Shown piece after piece: positions 38,590 through 50,569 of a stretch of 64,000 nucleotides of DNA; the stretch's first letter is position 1; the number at the start of each line of letters is the position of its first letter. The stretch lies in the NCBI GenBank assembly GCA_030762935.1, contig CM060886.1, positions 34,395,509-34,459,508 of the forward strand, in the 5' to 3' direction. The DNA is from Hymenopus coronatus. Lineage: Eukaryota; Arthropoda; Insecta; Mantodea; Hymenopodidae. The position numbers and the translations under genes were made by a program. Under the pieces are notes generated by a model. That model was not told where the DNA came from. It worked only from the letters and a program-made list of their open reading frames with translations, and searched no databases.

Positions 38590-38859
38590 GCGTCTGAGCT
38601 TGCAGTTCATTGTGAATGTAGCATAAGAAGTCTTGCAACATTATCAACATATTATTAACATCGGTCTTTGAATTAATGTTACTACGTATGGCTGTAATGT
38701 TAGTTTCAGAACGCATGTAGGCAGATGAAACTGACTGGTTTGCAGTGCTAAATGAAACAGTTATTCTCTTACTTCTTTCCACGGATCCCTATCCTGTTTA
38801 ATATTTCCCCGATTATAACTTTAGCTGTTTATTCTTGCACGGACTCATTGCTTAATTTT

Positions 38860-39052
38860 TTTGCAGCTGAATGTCATTTAATCTGGTTGGCCATATCCGA
38901 CAATGAATAAAATGATGCTCAAATGACCTCGTGGTCCATAGAGCTTCAAGTTAGTCGACATTCGTCTTCTCAGGATAAACCCCGAAAAAAACCTTACCCG
39001 GGTAACTTTTGAGTGTGAGGTTCTCTAACCCTATACCACCGATGCGGGCCTT
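38860..39052 (-). repeat. SINE family C, reverse
   Basis: AATCTGGTTGGCCATATC, AATGATGCTCAAATGA, GAGCTTCAAGTTAGTCGACA, TCAGGATAAACCCCGAAAAA and a reverse tRNA-like head (CTATACCACCGATGCGGGC). Confidence 0.85.
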
Positions 39053-40124
39053 AAATGTTTCTAACAACATATAAATTGGACAACAGGACATTTCTGAATA
39101 AAATAAAACTGAATGACACCGTTCTAGTACAGCTTAACAGAATAAACACATGCTGTTGTTTAGTATATCAATGATAAACACACACAGTAAACATAATCAA
39201 TAGATAGCTTCACAAAAGCTTATTCCCAATATACACCTTGTCACACAATACTGCAGTTACCCTTCATAGGTGCATGAGCTAGGCTGTATTAACAGGTAAC
39301 TGTTAAATAAAGCTATATCTAGAATAGATGCAGCTATAATTCATTGATTGGGCTGTATATTTTAATACAAATTTATTGTAACTTACATATCTCATGTTTA
39401 TTTACTGTATAATTAAAATTGCAGTATTTCGTTTAAATCACACAGCAAAAGAATTATGACATTACCTAATTTAGTTAATTTTATACCCATATTTATTTAA
39501 TTTAATGAAAGTGATATTAGTAGAATCATAATGAAGCAATGTACTATTGTTTAATTACATTATCGTTATTACATTATGAGTTTAGTAAATAGAATGAAAA
39601 GAATTAAATAGTTTTCAAGCTTGATATTCAGTGAAACATTAAGATTGCAGTATTGAATGTCAAAACGAAATGCAGTAAGCTGTGAAATAACATTCTTGTA
39701 CTCGCCAGTAAACAATAAATTTCTAGAGAACCTTAAATATGTGGTTGGGGAATGCCTGCAGGATACTGATCGTACAGCTGTACAATAAGGCTTCATCCTA
39801 AAGTATAATCTCTGTGGCAATTGCAGACGCTGGGCGGAGTGATTCTTTCGTTGTGGCTGCCCAATAATAGCCTGATGTTATCTTGAGGGTATCCTTTGCT
39901 GCTGAAATGAAGCTCACAGGAGTTCGTGCAGATTTTCGCAGTTAACAGCATTTCCTGCACTGGAATTGCTTCGCAGTTGAAGGGACTTGAGATCATAGGC
40001 CAAATCTTTTTGTGCCAAGGATTTTAGCCTGTGTTCCTTTATTTGTCTGTGAGCAAATCTTAACCTGACATGGCTAAGAAAGATTATAGCTTAGGAGCCA
40101 GCAAATAGACATAGCTTCACAAAC
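39053..40124. other. Unassigned stretch (~1.1 kb)
   Basis: AT-rich to 39700, then balanced. No recognised repeat, domain or RNA gene. Confidence 0.5.
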
Positions 40125-40382
40125 AAATACGTTTTGTTTGTTTGTTTTTGTAGCTTAATGGTATTTAACCTGGTTGATCATATTGGGCGCTGAATTAAAT
40201 TGGTGAAATGATGCTCAAATGATATCGGGGCCCATGGAGCTTCAAGGTACTAGATATTTGTCTTTTCAGGATAAGAGAAATCCTAGGGAAAAAAATCTTG
40301 CCTGGGTAACCCACCCTAAAAGAGATTGCTACCTCTTGATATGAGGCAGACAAGCTACCCCACACTACCGAGGCGAATTTAG
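40125..40382 (-). repeat. SINE family C, reverse, full-length
   Basis: Begins with a T-rich tail (TTTGTTTGTTTGTTTTTG), then TAGCTTAATGGTATTTAACC, the GATGCTCAAATGAT and CATGGAGCTTCAAGGT blocks, and ends with the reverse tRNA-like head CTACCCCACACTACCGAGGC. Confidence 0.88.
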
Positions 40383-41121
40383 GAATATTGTATTGTCAAA
40401 TACGCACTAATAAATGTGCTTAAGAACAAAAAAATAAGCCAGTAAAGTCTTCTTAATTTTACAAGCAATATTTCTTCTATTATGTGCTTTATTATTCTTT
40501 TTATTATTTATTTGCTTGATATTTAATAACCGTACTTTAAACTTTGAAATAACTTTGCTTGAAATGTATTTTATTATAATGAATAAATGTTTCATTCTTC
40601 GTGCATTATTGGTTCCTCAGCTTTCTGCTGGTTAGGTCTTTAGTCAAAAACCATTTGTAAAACGCAAGTAAGAAGGTTTTTATTATTTTGGGCAAATAAT
40701 CTTGAGCTATATAGTTTTTAATCAGTTTTCCAGTTCCAGAATGGACGTTGGACAAATGTGGAAAGTTAGGTTAATTTTCAGAAATATTATTCAGTGGTAT
40801 TCAAAATACATACATAAGATCAGAAGAACGTCTAAGTACTTTAAAGTTCCAAGCTTCAATGTTTAACCTATTATTAAGTAAATAAATTATTAGCAATTAA
40901 TTGTTTCTTTCACACTAGCCATGTGTATGGCAATATTGTTCACACAATTAAGGCAAAAGCTCTGCACGACTTTTGAAGATATGGGTAATCAATATATGTA
41001 TCTATTAATGTACCTTGTTTCTGTGTATAGAAAATAAATACAAATTATTAGGATGAGCTCAAATATTTATAAGATATACATTTTATATCGGCCATATCAA
41101 GGATGTGTTGTATATAAAATA
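40383..41121. other. Unassigned stretch
   Basis: AT-rich, with no recognised feature. Confidence 0.5.
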
Positions 41122-41996
41122 TCTGATGTGTACCATTCACATGACTTTCTCTATATCCCTGCAACAAATTATTCTTAAAAAGCTTATGCTTCTATTTACT
41201 TTATTCTAATCAGAAAAAATTAGCCGAAATAGTCTTATTACTCGCTTCCTTGTAAGTAGGAGCGAAATAAGGGACAACCATAGGTTAAAGTGATAGTCAA
41301 AACCTGGTTGCTATGTCAATGAAGTTCCTTTGTTTATATGGATAGGAGTTGACGAGTTCCTGTATGAGAAAAGTATACATTTTTTGTAGCAGAAACCAAA
41401 AATAAAGAATGTCTCAAAAACGACGAGCTCCACGAAAAAATGTATATAACATAAATTGTGTGTTTTAATGTGTTCTACATTTTTGTATAGTAAGTTTTTG
41501 TGCATCTCTTACGGTTTAGCAGTTATTCAACATTCAGTAAAATTCATCCAGAATAAACTACTCTTCAGAGTCTATTCCCAGACAATTCAAGATATACATT
41601 TTATTTGTCAGGTAAATATCTCTAACGTACGAAATTTTGATCAAAATCGTTAGAGCTATTTTTGAGAAAATCATATTTTCGAAAAAAGTTTCATGTAAAG
41701 GGTAGTTGGGGTGGGGGGCTTTTTCTCAAAATCTTCGTGTCGCAACCCTGGAAGATACTAAACTTAAATACCAAGTTTGGTATTTTACCGACTTATCGTG
41801 TTCAGAGACACACGGACACACGGACACAAGGACACCCTGACACACGGACACACACACGGACCTTTTTGTGAAAATGCTTTTTTTGGATATTGGGGACTCT
41901 AAAATATATATTTCCGGTGAAATCTCGGTATCAAATTTTTGGTGGAGTGCAATACTTTCTCTATACACTATGCGCATAGTACGTGTGGAGAAAGTA
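41122..41996 (+). repeat. F1 repeat, complete forward copy with the longest minisatellite core
   Basis: From TCTGATGTGTACCATTCACA to GGAGAAAGTAATG. The core at 41802-41862 holds about six CACACGGACA-type units, the longest in the window apart from pure GT runs. The right end stops at AGTAATG, so the usual A-run is absent here. Confidence 0.93.
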
Positions 41997-42263
41997 ATGA
42001 CTGCATAGCTTTATTAATATTGTAATTTATTGTTTTAATTTTCTGTGCCAGCATCCGTGGTTAGATGCAACATCGGATGAAAAGGATTGAGTTTAAGAAA
42101 TTATATTTGTAGGAATAGTTATGTTAACATTAACTACGATTCAATGACGACAAATTATAGAACGAGATGCAGCATTAAGGGTGTTATGAACCCTGAAATA
42201 ATTACGGTATAATTATAAAATTGTTATGAACATAAATAGACATATCAAAATAAACAATAAAAT

Positions 42264-43080
42264 TCTGATGTTTTATTCACTTGACTTTCTCTATCTCTGT
42301 AATAAATTATTTTAGGAAGCTTATTATTCTCTCTATTCGTAATAATCGGGATAAACATTATCAAAAATAGTCTTATTACTTGCTTCCTTGTAAATAGAAC
42401 TGAAATAGGGGATACATAAAGCCAAGATGAGAGTCAATTTTTTTATAAGTTGGTTGCCATGTTGTTGAAATCCATTTCTTTGCATTGCCAGGAGGTTAAA
42501 AATTCCCGTGGAAAAACTTTTAACCATTTTAAAATTGAAACCAATAAAAAGAATATCTCGCAAATGGTAAAATCCTCAACAACAAAAACACAAGTCGTAT
42601 ATGACAAGTTGTGTATTTTAACGAGATCTACATTTTTGAGAAGTAAATTTTTGTGTATCTCTTACGATTTGAAATCTAATGCAAAATTCATCGAAAATGA
42701 AAACTTCTTCAGAGGCTATTCCTATAAAATTCAAGATGGACATTTTATTTGCCATGTAAATATTTTTAATATACGGTATTTTAATCGAACTTGTTAAGAA
42801 AATTAAAATGTTTGAATTTTTTTCAAAGTAAGGGGTTATTTGCGAGGGGGGTCTCCTTAAACTCTTCGTGTCGCATCATTGGAAGATACTAAACTGAAAT
42901 ACCAAGTTTGGTATTTTACCGACATTTGCTTTTGAATTGTCGTGTTAACAGTCACAAACACTGACCTTTTTCTAAAAATGCGCTTTTTATACAGGAGGCC
43001 TGTGTATTTTCGGTGAAATTTTTGGTGGAGTGCAATGTCTTCTTTACCTATGTAGCATGTCTTGTGTGGAGAAGTAAAAA
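42264..43080 (+). repeat. F1 repeat, complete forward copy, eroded hairpin
   Basis: From TCTGATGTTTTATTCACTTG to GGAGAAGTAAAAA. The hairpin core has decayed to CTATGTAGCATGTC. Only 267 bp separate it from the previous copy, in the same orientation. Confidence 0.88.
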
Positions 43081-43856
43081 GTTTTCTCTTCCTCAGTATC
43101 AAATATAAGAGAATAGCTAGAGTAGAGACATTACCTCCAAATGGGAAACAATTAATAATTATTTCTGATCATAATAGTATATATTAATAAAAATATAATG
43201 ATTCGGTTTACATTAAGCCAATCCAAAATCCACACACAACAACAGATTTGTTGTAAACAACCTTTGCTATATTTGGTAAACAAGGATTTACTTGTCTCTG
43301 AATCAATTACATAGCTAGTGAACGTTAATATATCAAGCAAGATCATCCAAATTAGTCATCAAATAGCTTTGAATATGCGCTCAGGTATTTTAGATTACAC
43401 GCTCCACTTAAATGTTGCATATACAACAAGTCTCACGTTGCCGTTCTTGATTTTCCATCTCAGGTAACATTGCAATACGAGATCTAATATACAAAATCCA
43501 TAAATATAAACTCAAATTATAATTGTATACAAGTTCACACTGTGCCGATATAAGTATGTTCCGAACATACATCAAAGGTGGCGTTATGATCATTTCAGTT
43601 AAAGGCGAGGAATAAATGGAACAATAAAACACTGGGGGAAATGGAATTAGACTCAAACTTGTCACATTAGAAACTCAAATCGTTTAATGAGTTATCGTAA
43701 AAGTATGTTTTAAACGTTGCTGTATATAAAAACAAGGCTGTGATTAAAATATTTCAGGCAAAAGTTGTTTACCTTTAGGTGTAGGATCATTACGTGTTGA
43801 AACAAAACCGTCTGATCTGAAAATAATCACTCACTAACTTTCACTAAATTAAAACA
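43081..43856. other. Unassigned stretch
   Basis: No recognised feature. The 85-codon reverse frame at 43408-43665 shows no known domain. Confidence 0.5.
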
Positions 43857-44165
43857 TCTGATGTGTACCAATCACTTGACTTTCTCTATATTCCTGCAAC
43901 AAGTTATTCTTAAAAAGCGTATGCTTCTATTTACTTCACGCTTATCAGAAAAATTTAGCAGAAATAGTCTTATTACTTGCTTCCTTGTATGTAGAAGCAA
44001 AATAACGGACTACCATAGGTTAAAGTGATAGTCAAAAGCTGGTTGCTATGTGAGTGAAGTTCCTTTGCTTGTATAGACACGAGTTCACAAAGTCCTGTAT
44101 GAGAAAAGTATGCTTTTATAACTGAAACCAAAAACAAGAAATATCTCAAAAACAATCAACTCCAC

Positions 44166-44197
<32 letters not shown>

Positions 44198-44782
44198 AAC
44201 ATAAATTGTGTGTTTTAAAGTGCTCTACATTTGTTATGCGGCCAGTTTTGTCCATCTCTTACGGTTTAGCAGTTATGCAAAATTCCGTAACATTTACCCA
44301 GAATAAAGTAGTCTTCAGAGGCTATTCCCAGAAAATTCAAAATATACATTTTATTTGTCAGGTAAATATCATTAATATACGATATTTTAATCAAAATTGT
44401 TAGAGCCATTTTTAAGAAAATTAAAATTTTCGAAAAAAGTTCCATGTAAAGGGTAGTTTGGGGTGGGGGGATTTTTCTCAAAATCTTTGTGTCGCATCAC
44501 TGGAAGATACTTAACTTAAATACCAAGTTTGGTATTTTACCGACTTTTCGTTTTTGAGTTATCGTGTTCAGAGTCACACGAACACACTGACACACCGACA
44601 TAGGGACACATACACACACACACACGCACACACACCTGGATCTTTTTGTGAAAATGCTTTTTTTGGATATTGGGGTCCCTAAAACATAAATTTCCGGAGA
44701 AATCTCGGTATCGAATTTTTGGGTGGATTGCAATACCTTCTCTATACACTATGTACATAGTGATTATAGAGAAAGTAAAAAT
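43857..44782 (+). repeat. F1 repeat, complete forward copy
   Basis: From TCTGATGTGTACCAATCACT to GAGAAAGTAAAAATA. An (AT)n run (44174-44196) interrupts the first half, and a CACACA/ACACACGCAC tract lies at 44575-44637. The hairpin core is intact. Confidence 0.93.
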
Positions 44783-44940
44783 AACCCTTGAACTTGTGCC
44801 ACTTTAAACATTGATTTATATTCTTAGCCTGCATTTGTTTTTATGGCTGTCGAAAATAACATAAGTTAAAATTAAAGCTAAGTGAATTTGGTTCAACAAA
44901 TTTTCTATCCATATCATAAGTTTTATCATTAAACTGAATC

Positions 44941-45828
44941 TTTTTACTTGCAGTAGAAGTATGTACAATGTACATGCCGATACAGATATTTCACTAGAAA
45001 AGCATAATCTGAGACACCCTGAATACCAAAAAAATAAACAAACAAATACGCATTTTAGAAATAAGTCTGTGTGTTCGTGTGTGAGTGTGTATGTGGGGGG
45101 GGCAGCATAGCTCAAACACGAAAAGTCAATTGAATACCAAACTTGGTATTTAAGTTCAGATCCTCCAAGGATGAGACACGAAGATTTTTAGGAAAATGCC
45201 CCACCTCAAGTACACTTTACATAGAATATTTTTTTCGAAAATTTTGATTTCCTTAAAGATGGCTCTAACGATTTTTATTAAAATGCCATTTGTTTAAGAT
45301 ATCTTTATGTAAATCGAAATATAGATGTTGAATTTTCTGGGAATAGCCTCTGAAGACCTCTTCATTCTGGATGAGTCTTGTTTAACTGGTAAACCGTAAG
45401 AGATGCACAAAAAATGCAGATCTCGTTAAAATACATAATCTGTCATACTTTTTTATTTTAGTTATTTAATTTTTATTTTTAGAGATAACTGTTTTCGAGA
45501 CATTCCGAGTTATTGCTTTCAGTTTTAAGCCAGTTTAACTTTTTTCAAACGGGAACTCATCGTTGTCGTCGTTTTTTTTGTTTACTCCTACCAAGCACAG
45601 AGAACCAAATTTCAATTGTTTCGCATAGCAACCAGCTTTTAAAAGATTTTACTATTGCTTTAGCCTAGTCCGTTATTTCCCTTAAATTTAAAAAGAAGCA
45701 AATAATGGGACTAATTCTGGTAATGTAATGTTTATCTTGATTAGCATGGTGTAATTAAAAGTATAATCATTTGTAAGAATTGTTTGTGGAATAGCTACAG
45801 CAAATCATGTGAATGGAGCACATTGGAC
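44941..45828 (-). repeat. F1 repeat, reverse copy, diverged
   Basis: Starts TTTTTACTTGCAGTAGAAGT with hairpin remnant GTACAATGTACATG. The GT-rich core at 45068-45100 ends in a G-run. The left end is GAATGGAGCACATTGG. Confidence 0.85.
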
Positions 45829-46469
45829 ATTTTTTACTTCCAGGCATTCATTCCTTTCAACGATGCAACGTTAAAATATATTGTTTTGAAAGTAAAAAGG
45901 CAGGAACAAATTAAAAACGTAGAACAAAAATAAAGAAAGGGCGTTTATACCCAAACATATTTGAGCAGATGTATGAAAGCTGGTGGACCTAAACACTCGA
46001 TTCTCTCACGCAGGCAGGGTTAATTTTGAGAGCTTCATCCATAAGTTCCATTAAGTCATGTTGGCGTATATTGGGACACCTTTACAGAGGTTTCCTGATC
46101 GGCAACTTCTAGTTCTCGAGTCCACGATGTACATTGTAATGAGGGATCAACTCGTCGCCCATGGATGGCACCATAAGACGAAATCACGCCTTACAGAAAG
46201 GAAAACAGTGAATTTGGCTCAGAGAATTTTACTTTTTGCGATATAGGAATGACATTGTAGAGTTCTTAAGCAAGCTTTATTACTTAGAACGGATGAAATG
46301 AGAGTTTTAGAAAGAATTCGGAGAAGATAAGTGACTCACAGGAATTTAACTGGTCATTGACCCAAACCTTGTACTGGAGAAAGAATAAGACTTTTTCTTT
46401 CTCGATATGGAGTTCTTTTAGGACAAATAAAAATTGTTCTGGGCCAACCCTTTGATTCCCTTCCGAAAG
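45829..46469. other. Unassigned stretch
   Basis: Contains a 62-codon frame (46058-46246) and peptide-like stretches, but no domain I can name. Perhaps a decayed mobile-element coding fragment. Confidence 0.4.
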
Positions 46470-46788
46470 GATTTCTTTTTTTTTTTTTTTTTTTTTTTTT
46501 TGTAGCTTAGCGTCCTTTAAGCTGGTTGGTCATATCGGAAGAATTTGGTAATCTCTAATTAAAGATCCAGGTTGTCCTAATTCAGTTGATATTAAAATTC
46601 TTATAGATGTTTCTAATATTCCTGATCATGTACCAAAGATAAAATATAATGTTCCGATATCTTTATGATTTGTTGAGAATAATCATCGTACAAGAGGTAA
46701 AATGGCCGAGGTTGACTATGAAATTGGTAAAATGAAGTTACTCGACATACGTATTCTCATTATAAGGGAAAACTCAAAAAAAAAACTT
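46470..46788 (-). repeat. SINE family C, reverse, first part of a copy split twice
   Basis: A 32-T tail (46470-46501) leads into TAGCTTAGCGTCCTTTAAGC and GGTTGGTCATATCGGA. About 170 bp of foreign sequence (46546-46715) interrupts it. It resumes at GAAATTGGTAAAATGAAGTT, ACTCGACATACG and ATAAGGGAAAACTC until the F1 insertion at 46789. Confidence 0.85.
46546..46715. other. Unidentified insert inside SINE C
   Basis: Not present in the other three SINE C copies. One forward frame reads DPGCPNSVDIKILIDVSNIP, continuing for about 15 residues before a stop. Too short to assign. Confidence 0.45.
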
Positions 46789-47643
46789 GATGTATCCCAT
46801 TCACATGACTTTCTCTACATCTCTGCAACAAATTGTTGTTAAAAGTTTATTCTTCTTTTTACTTCATGCTAATCGAGAAAAAATTAGCAGAAATGATCTT
46901 ATTACTTGCTTCCATGTAAGTAGAAGGGAAATAAGGGAGTAGCATAGGCTAAAGTATTAGTCAAAAGGTGGTTGCTATGTGACTGAAGTTCCTTTGTTTC
47001 TATGGTCAATAGTTGACAAATTCCTGTATGAGAAAAGTATAAGTTTTTCAAAGCTGAAACCAAAAGCAAGGAATATCTCAAAAACGAGCAATCCACGAAA
47101 AAAATGTATGTAACATAAATGTGTGTTTTAACGTGCTCTACATTTTTTATGTGGTAAGTTTTTGTCCATCTCCTACGGTTTAGCAGTTATGTAAAATTCC
47201 GTAAAATTCATCCAGATTAAAGGGGTCTTTAGAGGCCATTCTCAGCAAATTCAACATATACATATTATTTGTCAGGTAAATATCTTAAATATACGATATT
47301 TTAATCAAAATCTTTACTGCAATTTTTGAGAAAATAAAACTTTTCGAAAAAAGTTCCATGTAAAGGGTATTTGGGGTGGGGGGATTTCCTTGAAAATCTT
47401 CGTGTCGCATCGTTGCAAGATACCAAACTTAATCACTAAGTTTGATATTTAACGGTTTTTTCGTTTTTGATCTGTGCTGTCCCCAGACACACACATGGAC
47501 CTTTTTCCAGGAATACTTTTTTTTGGATTCAGGGGGGGGGGGAACCTAAAGCATGAATTTCCGGAGAAATCTCGATATCGAATGTTTGGGTGCATTACAA
47601 TAACTTCTCTATACACTATGTACATGGTACATGTAGAGAAAGT
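46789..47643 (+). repeat. F1 repeat inserted into SINE C (boundary-defining copy)
   Basis: The SINE sequence expected around AAAAAACCTTACCCGGGTAAC is split. Left flank ends AAAAACTT (46781-46788). The element runs GATGTATCCCATTCACATG to GTAGAGAAAGT. Right flank begins AAAAACTTATCCGGGTAAC (47644 on). The simplest reading is an 8-bp duplication AAAAACTT. If the A-run belongs to the element, the duplicated part is shorter. Confidence 0.92.
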
Positions 47644-47715
47644 AAAAACTTATCCGGGTAACTCACGCTAAGCGAGATTCGAGGCAGATACACTATCACA
47701 CAATACCGAGGAAGA
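47644..47715 (-). repeat. SINE family C, reverse, remainder after F1
   Basis: TATCCGGGTAACTCACGCTA, AGCGAGATTCGAGGCAG and the reverse tRNA-like head CACTATCACACAATACCGAG complete the split copy that begins at 46470. Confidence 0.88.
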
Positions 47716-48451
47716 TTAAATCTACATCGAAAGAATCCAAAACCCTCCGCTAATTCTGATCTAATTGGATGCTAGAATGATAATGACTACACATCGGAGA
47801 GCGACAAATTTGTGAGTTGCTGAAGAATTATCTTGAAGAGTTTGAGAAACATGAAGTGCATGCAAGGATTGCAACATGTTGACGATGGAGCTATACAGAC
47901 GTTATATTGCAGCACATATTTGTGGTTGTGTAACTCAAAAAAGAAAATGCATCATGCATCCAAATGCAACCAAAGCTACCCTTTCCATCACGCTCTATGA
48001 AATAATATGGTTACTAACTGGGGCAACGCGGTGTACGTGAGCTTGCTGCAAAGGAATATTAAAGTCTATATTGCATAGCTTTGTTCCGCTTCATGAATTC
48101 ATATTCCCTGCTGAAGAATAGCAGGAAAGACTTAATAGGAGCAAGGTAAGTATGTTGTAAGCAGCGGTTTTATGTGAGTAATCATGGCATTGCTGCACTA
48201 TGCAGCCATCATTACTTTCTTGTCATGATCTAAATTGATTCTAAACAGGATTCTAGCGTTGCCTGTTTATGTGGCTGATAGGCCAAATTCTTTTTGTATT
48301 TCTAGCAGGTGCCAGTATCTGTTTTTCTTTATATATTCTTTGTCTTAGATTAAAACCTCTCCAGGCGGCTGTTTCTCCTGAATAATTTACTCCAGTTTAT
48401 TTAGCATATTAAAGTTCCTTATTGGATGTAGGTAAAGAGCCCCAGTTATAT
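47716..48451. other. Unassigned stretch
   Basis: No recognised feature. Confidence 0.5.
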
Positions 48452-48812
48452 GTGTGTGTTTTCAGCATAATTCTAAAGCAAAACTAAATACCAATCTTGA
48501 TATTTAAGTTTAATAATTTCCAAGGACTCGACATGAGGATTTTCAAGAAAATTATCCCACCCCAAACTACTTACATGGACAAATGGTACAAATTTTATTT
48601 TTTTCAAAACTAAATCTAGCGATGTTGATTAAATACTATAGGTATACTAAACATATCACAAAATGTTTATCTTGAATTTTCTGGGAATAGCCTCTGAAGA
48701 TTTCTTCATTCTAGATGACTTTTGCATAGCTGGTAAATCGTAATAGGCAGAAAAAAAATTTACTACACACAAAATGGACACAATAACATAGAAACACACA
48801 ATTGAAACTTAC

Positions 48813-48858
<46 letters not shown>

Positions 48859-49192
48859 TTGATATTATATAGTTGGCCGTTTTGGAGATATTCCTTGTCA
48901 TTGGTTTGAATTTTAAACTATGTAATATTCTCAAACGTGAAGTCAACTTTGTTTCATCTGCTGGGTGTGCGAGCGGACCGAACTTCAATTATTCAAATAG
49001 CGGCCAGCATTTTAAAAATTTTCTTTCGCTTTAGCCCAGTGTTTCCCCTGATTTGCCATCTACTTAGAAGGAGGCAAGTAATACGAGGATTTCCGCTAGT
49101 GTTTATCTCTATTAACATGAAACAGATACAAGAACCTTTTGTAGGAATAATTTGTGTGCACTACAGGTAGAGAAAGTCTTGTGAATGGAACA
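48452..49192 (-). repeat. F1 repeat, reverse, lacking the hairpin end
   Basis: Begins at the GT-rich core and TCAGCATAATTC, with a decayed central palindrome (AAATACCAATCTTGATATTT). An (AT)n(GT)n tract lies at 48816-48859. It ends GTGAATGGAACACATCAAC. Confidence 0.85.
48816..48859. repeat. (AT)n(GT)n microsatellite inside an F1 copy
   Basis: Pure AT run followed by GT units at the ATATAACATAAATT position of F1, the same site as the (AT)n in the 43857 copy. Confidence 0.93.
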
Positions 49193-49231
49193 CATCAACA
49201 TTTTAATAAGGTGCATTTGTTATTCCTATAG

Positions 49232-49446
49232 ATACTTCTTAGCTTTTTTTTTTTTTTTTTAAATACAGTTCCGGAGTCTAATCGCGACTCCGGCGCTGTA
49301 TACACTACTTTTTATTTACCTAATTTGTTTATTTTGATTACTGTATGATTACTGAATTTCTGTTTTACTTTTTACACACACATTCACAAACATATAACAC
49401 CCATGCCCAAGGCGGGATCCCCTGCGCCGCGAAACACCAAAGCGAG
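49232..49446 (-). repeat. SINE family D, reverse, head partly lost
   Basis: T-run, then CGGAGTCTAATCGCGACTCC (a short hairpin), TTTTATTTACCTAATTTG, CACCCATGCCCAAGGCGGGA. It matches the copy nested at 59540-59761. The tRNA-like head is degraded after GCGGGATCCCC. Confidence 0.87.
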
Positions 49447-49772
49447 CTTCAGCTAACTTTGCAGTACACATTTAAAAGTAATTTAGTACTGTTTAGGATG
49501 ATACTGTGTCGCGGATCGACTATAGATCATGCATTCAGAAATCTGCCCAGGGACTGTCCTGATTATTAAATAACCGGAACACACCCATAGCCACAATCAT
49601 ATTTATACGCCAGATTATAAAACATGAGGGAATCTTCTATAATCTCTTTTCTTTCATGGTTTAGGTTTTTCCCTCTTTCGCACAGTCTCAGGTCTGTTGA
49701 GTCAAACTTCGTTCCTCTTCATCAGGAATACCCTTTATAGCAAGTTTTATTCCAAAACATAAGATTTTGTAA
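49447..49772. other. Unassigned stretch
   Basis: No recognised feature. Confidence 0.5.
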
Positions 49773-50569
49773 TTTTTACTTTCTCCACACGTGCTATGTA
49801 CATAATGTATAGAGAAGGTATTGTATATCACCCAAAATTTTGATACCGAGATTTCACCGGAAATACATGCTTTGGGTCCCCCTAAATAAAAAAAAAACTT
49901 TGGGGGAAAAAAGGTCCGTGTGTGTGCCTGTGGACAGCGAAGAGACTTGGTATTTAGGTTTGGTACCTTTTAAGGATGCGGCACAAAGATTTTCAAGAAA
50001 ATCTCCCCATCAAAAACTACCCTTTACATGGAAAAAAAATCGAAATGTTTGATTTTCTCAAAAATGGCTCTAACAATTTTGATTAAAATCTCTTATATTT
50101 AAGATATTTACATGCCAAATAAAATGTTTATCTTGAATTTTCTGGGAATAGCCTCTAAAGACCACTTTATTCTGGATGATTTTATTCAATTTTGCATAAC
50201 TGGTAAACCGTAAGAGATAGACCAAAACTTACTACACAAAAAAATATAGATCACGATAAATACACACAATTTATATATTATACATTTTTTCGTATAGTTG
50301 ATGTTTTTTTAGACATTCCTTGTTGTTAGTTTCAGCTTTAAAAAAAAACTTATACTTTTCTCATACAGGAATTTATCAACAAAGGAACTTCAGTCACATA
50401 GCAACCATCTTTTGTCTATCACTTTAAGCTATGGCACTCCCTTATTTCGCTTCTACTTGGATAGAAGCAAGTAATAAGACTATTTTTGCTATTTTTTCTT
50501 GGTTAGCATGAAGTAAATAGAAGCAAATAATTTGTTGTAGAGAAAGACATGTAAATGGAACACATCAGA
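49773..50569 (-). repeat. F1 repeat, complete reverse copy
   Basis: From TTTTTACTTTCTCCACACGT to GGAACACATCAGA. The GT core is short. The central palindrome has lost its left arm. Confidence 0.92.

Larger units (their letters stand above)
37795..38622. mobile_element. Non-coding inverted-repeat element, 828 bp
   Basis: Left end GCTACACTCACAATGAGATG (37795 on) and the complement of the right end GCTACATTCACAATGAACTG (ending 38622) match through TGCAAGCKCAGACG. The match continues to about 45 bp once the nested mini-retroposon in the right end is removed. The superfamily is unclear because the flanks also pair (TA outside CAC, or nothing certain). Inside are a 22-bp tandem repeat (37817-37872) and TGCGTTGCATT-rich sequence (38400-38500). 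Confidence 0.78.

Noticed and set aside
45950..46480. Decayed coding remnant of a mobile element
   Set aside because: Some peptide-like stretches, but no motif of a reverse transcriptase, RNase H or transposase could be identified.
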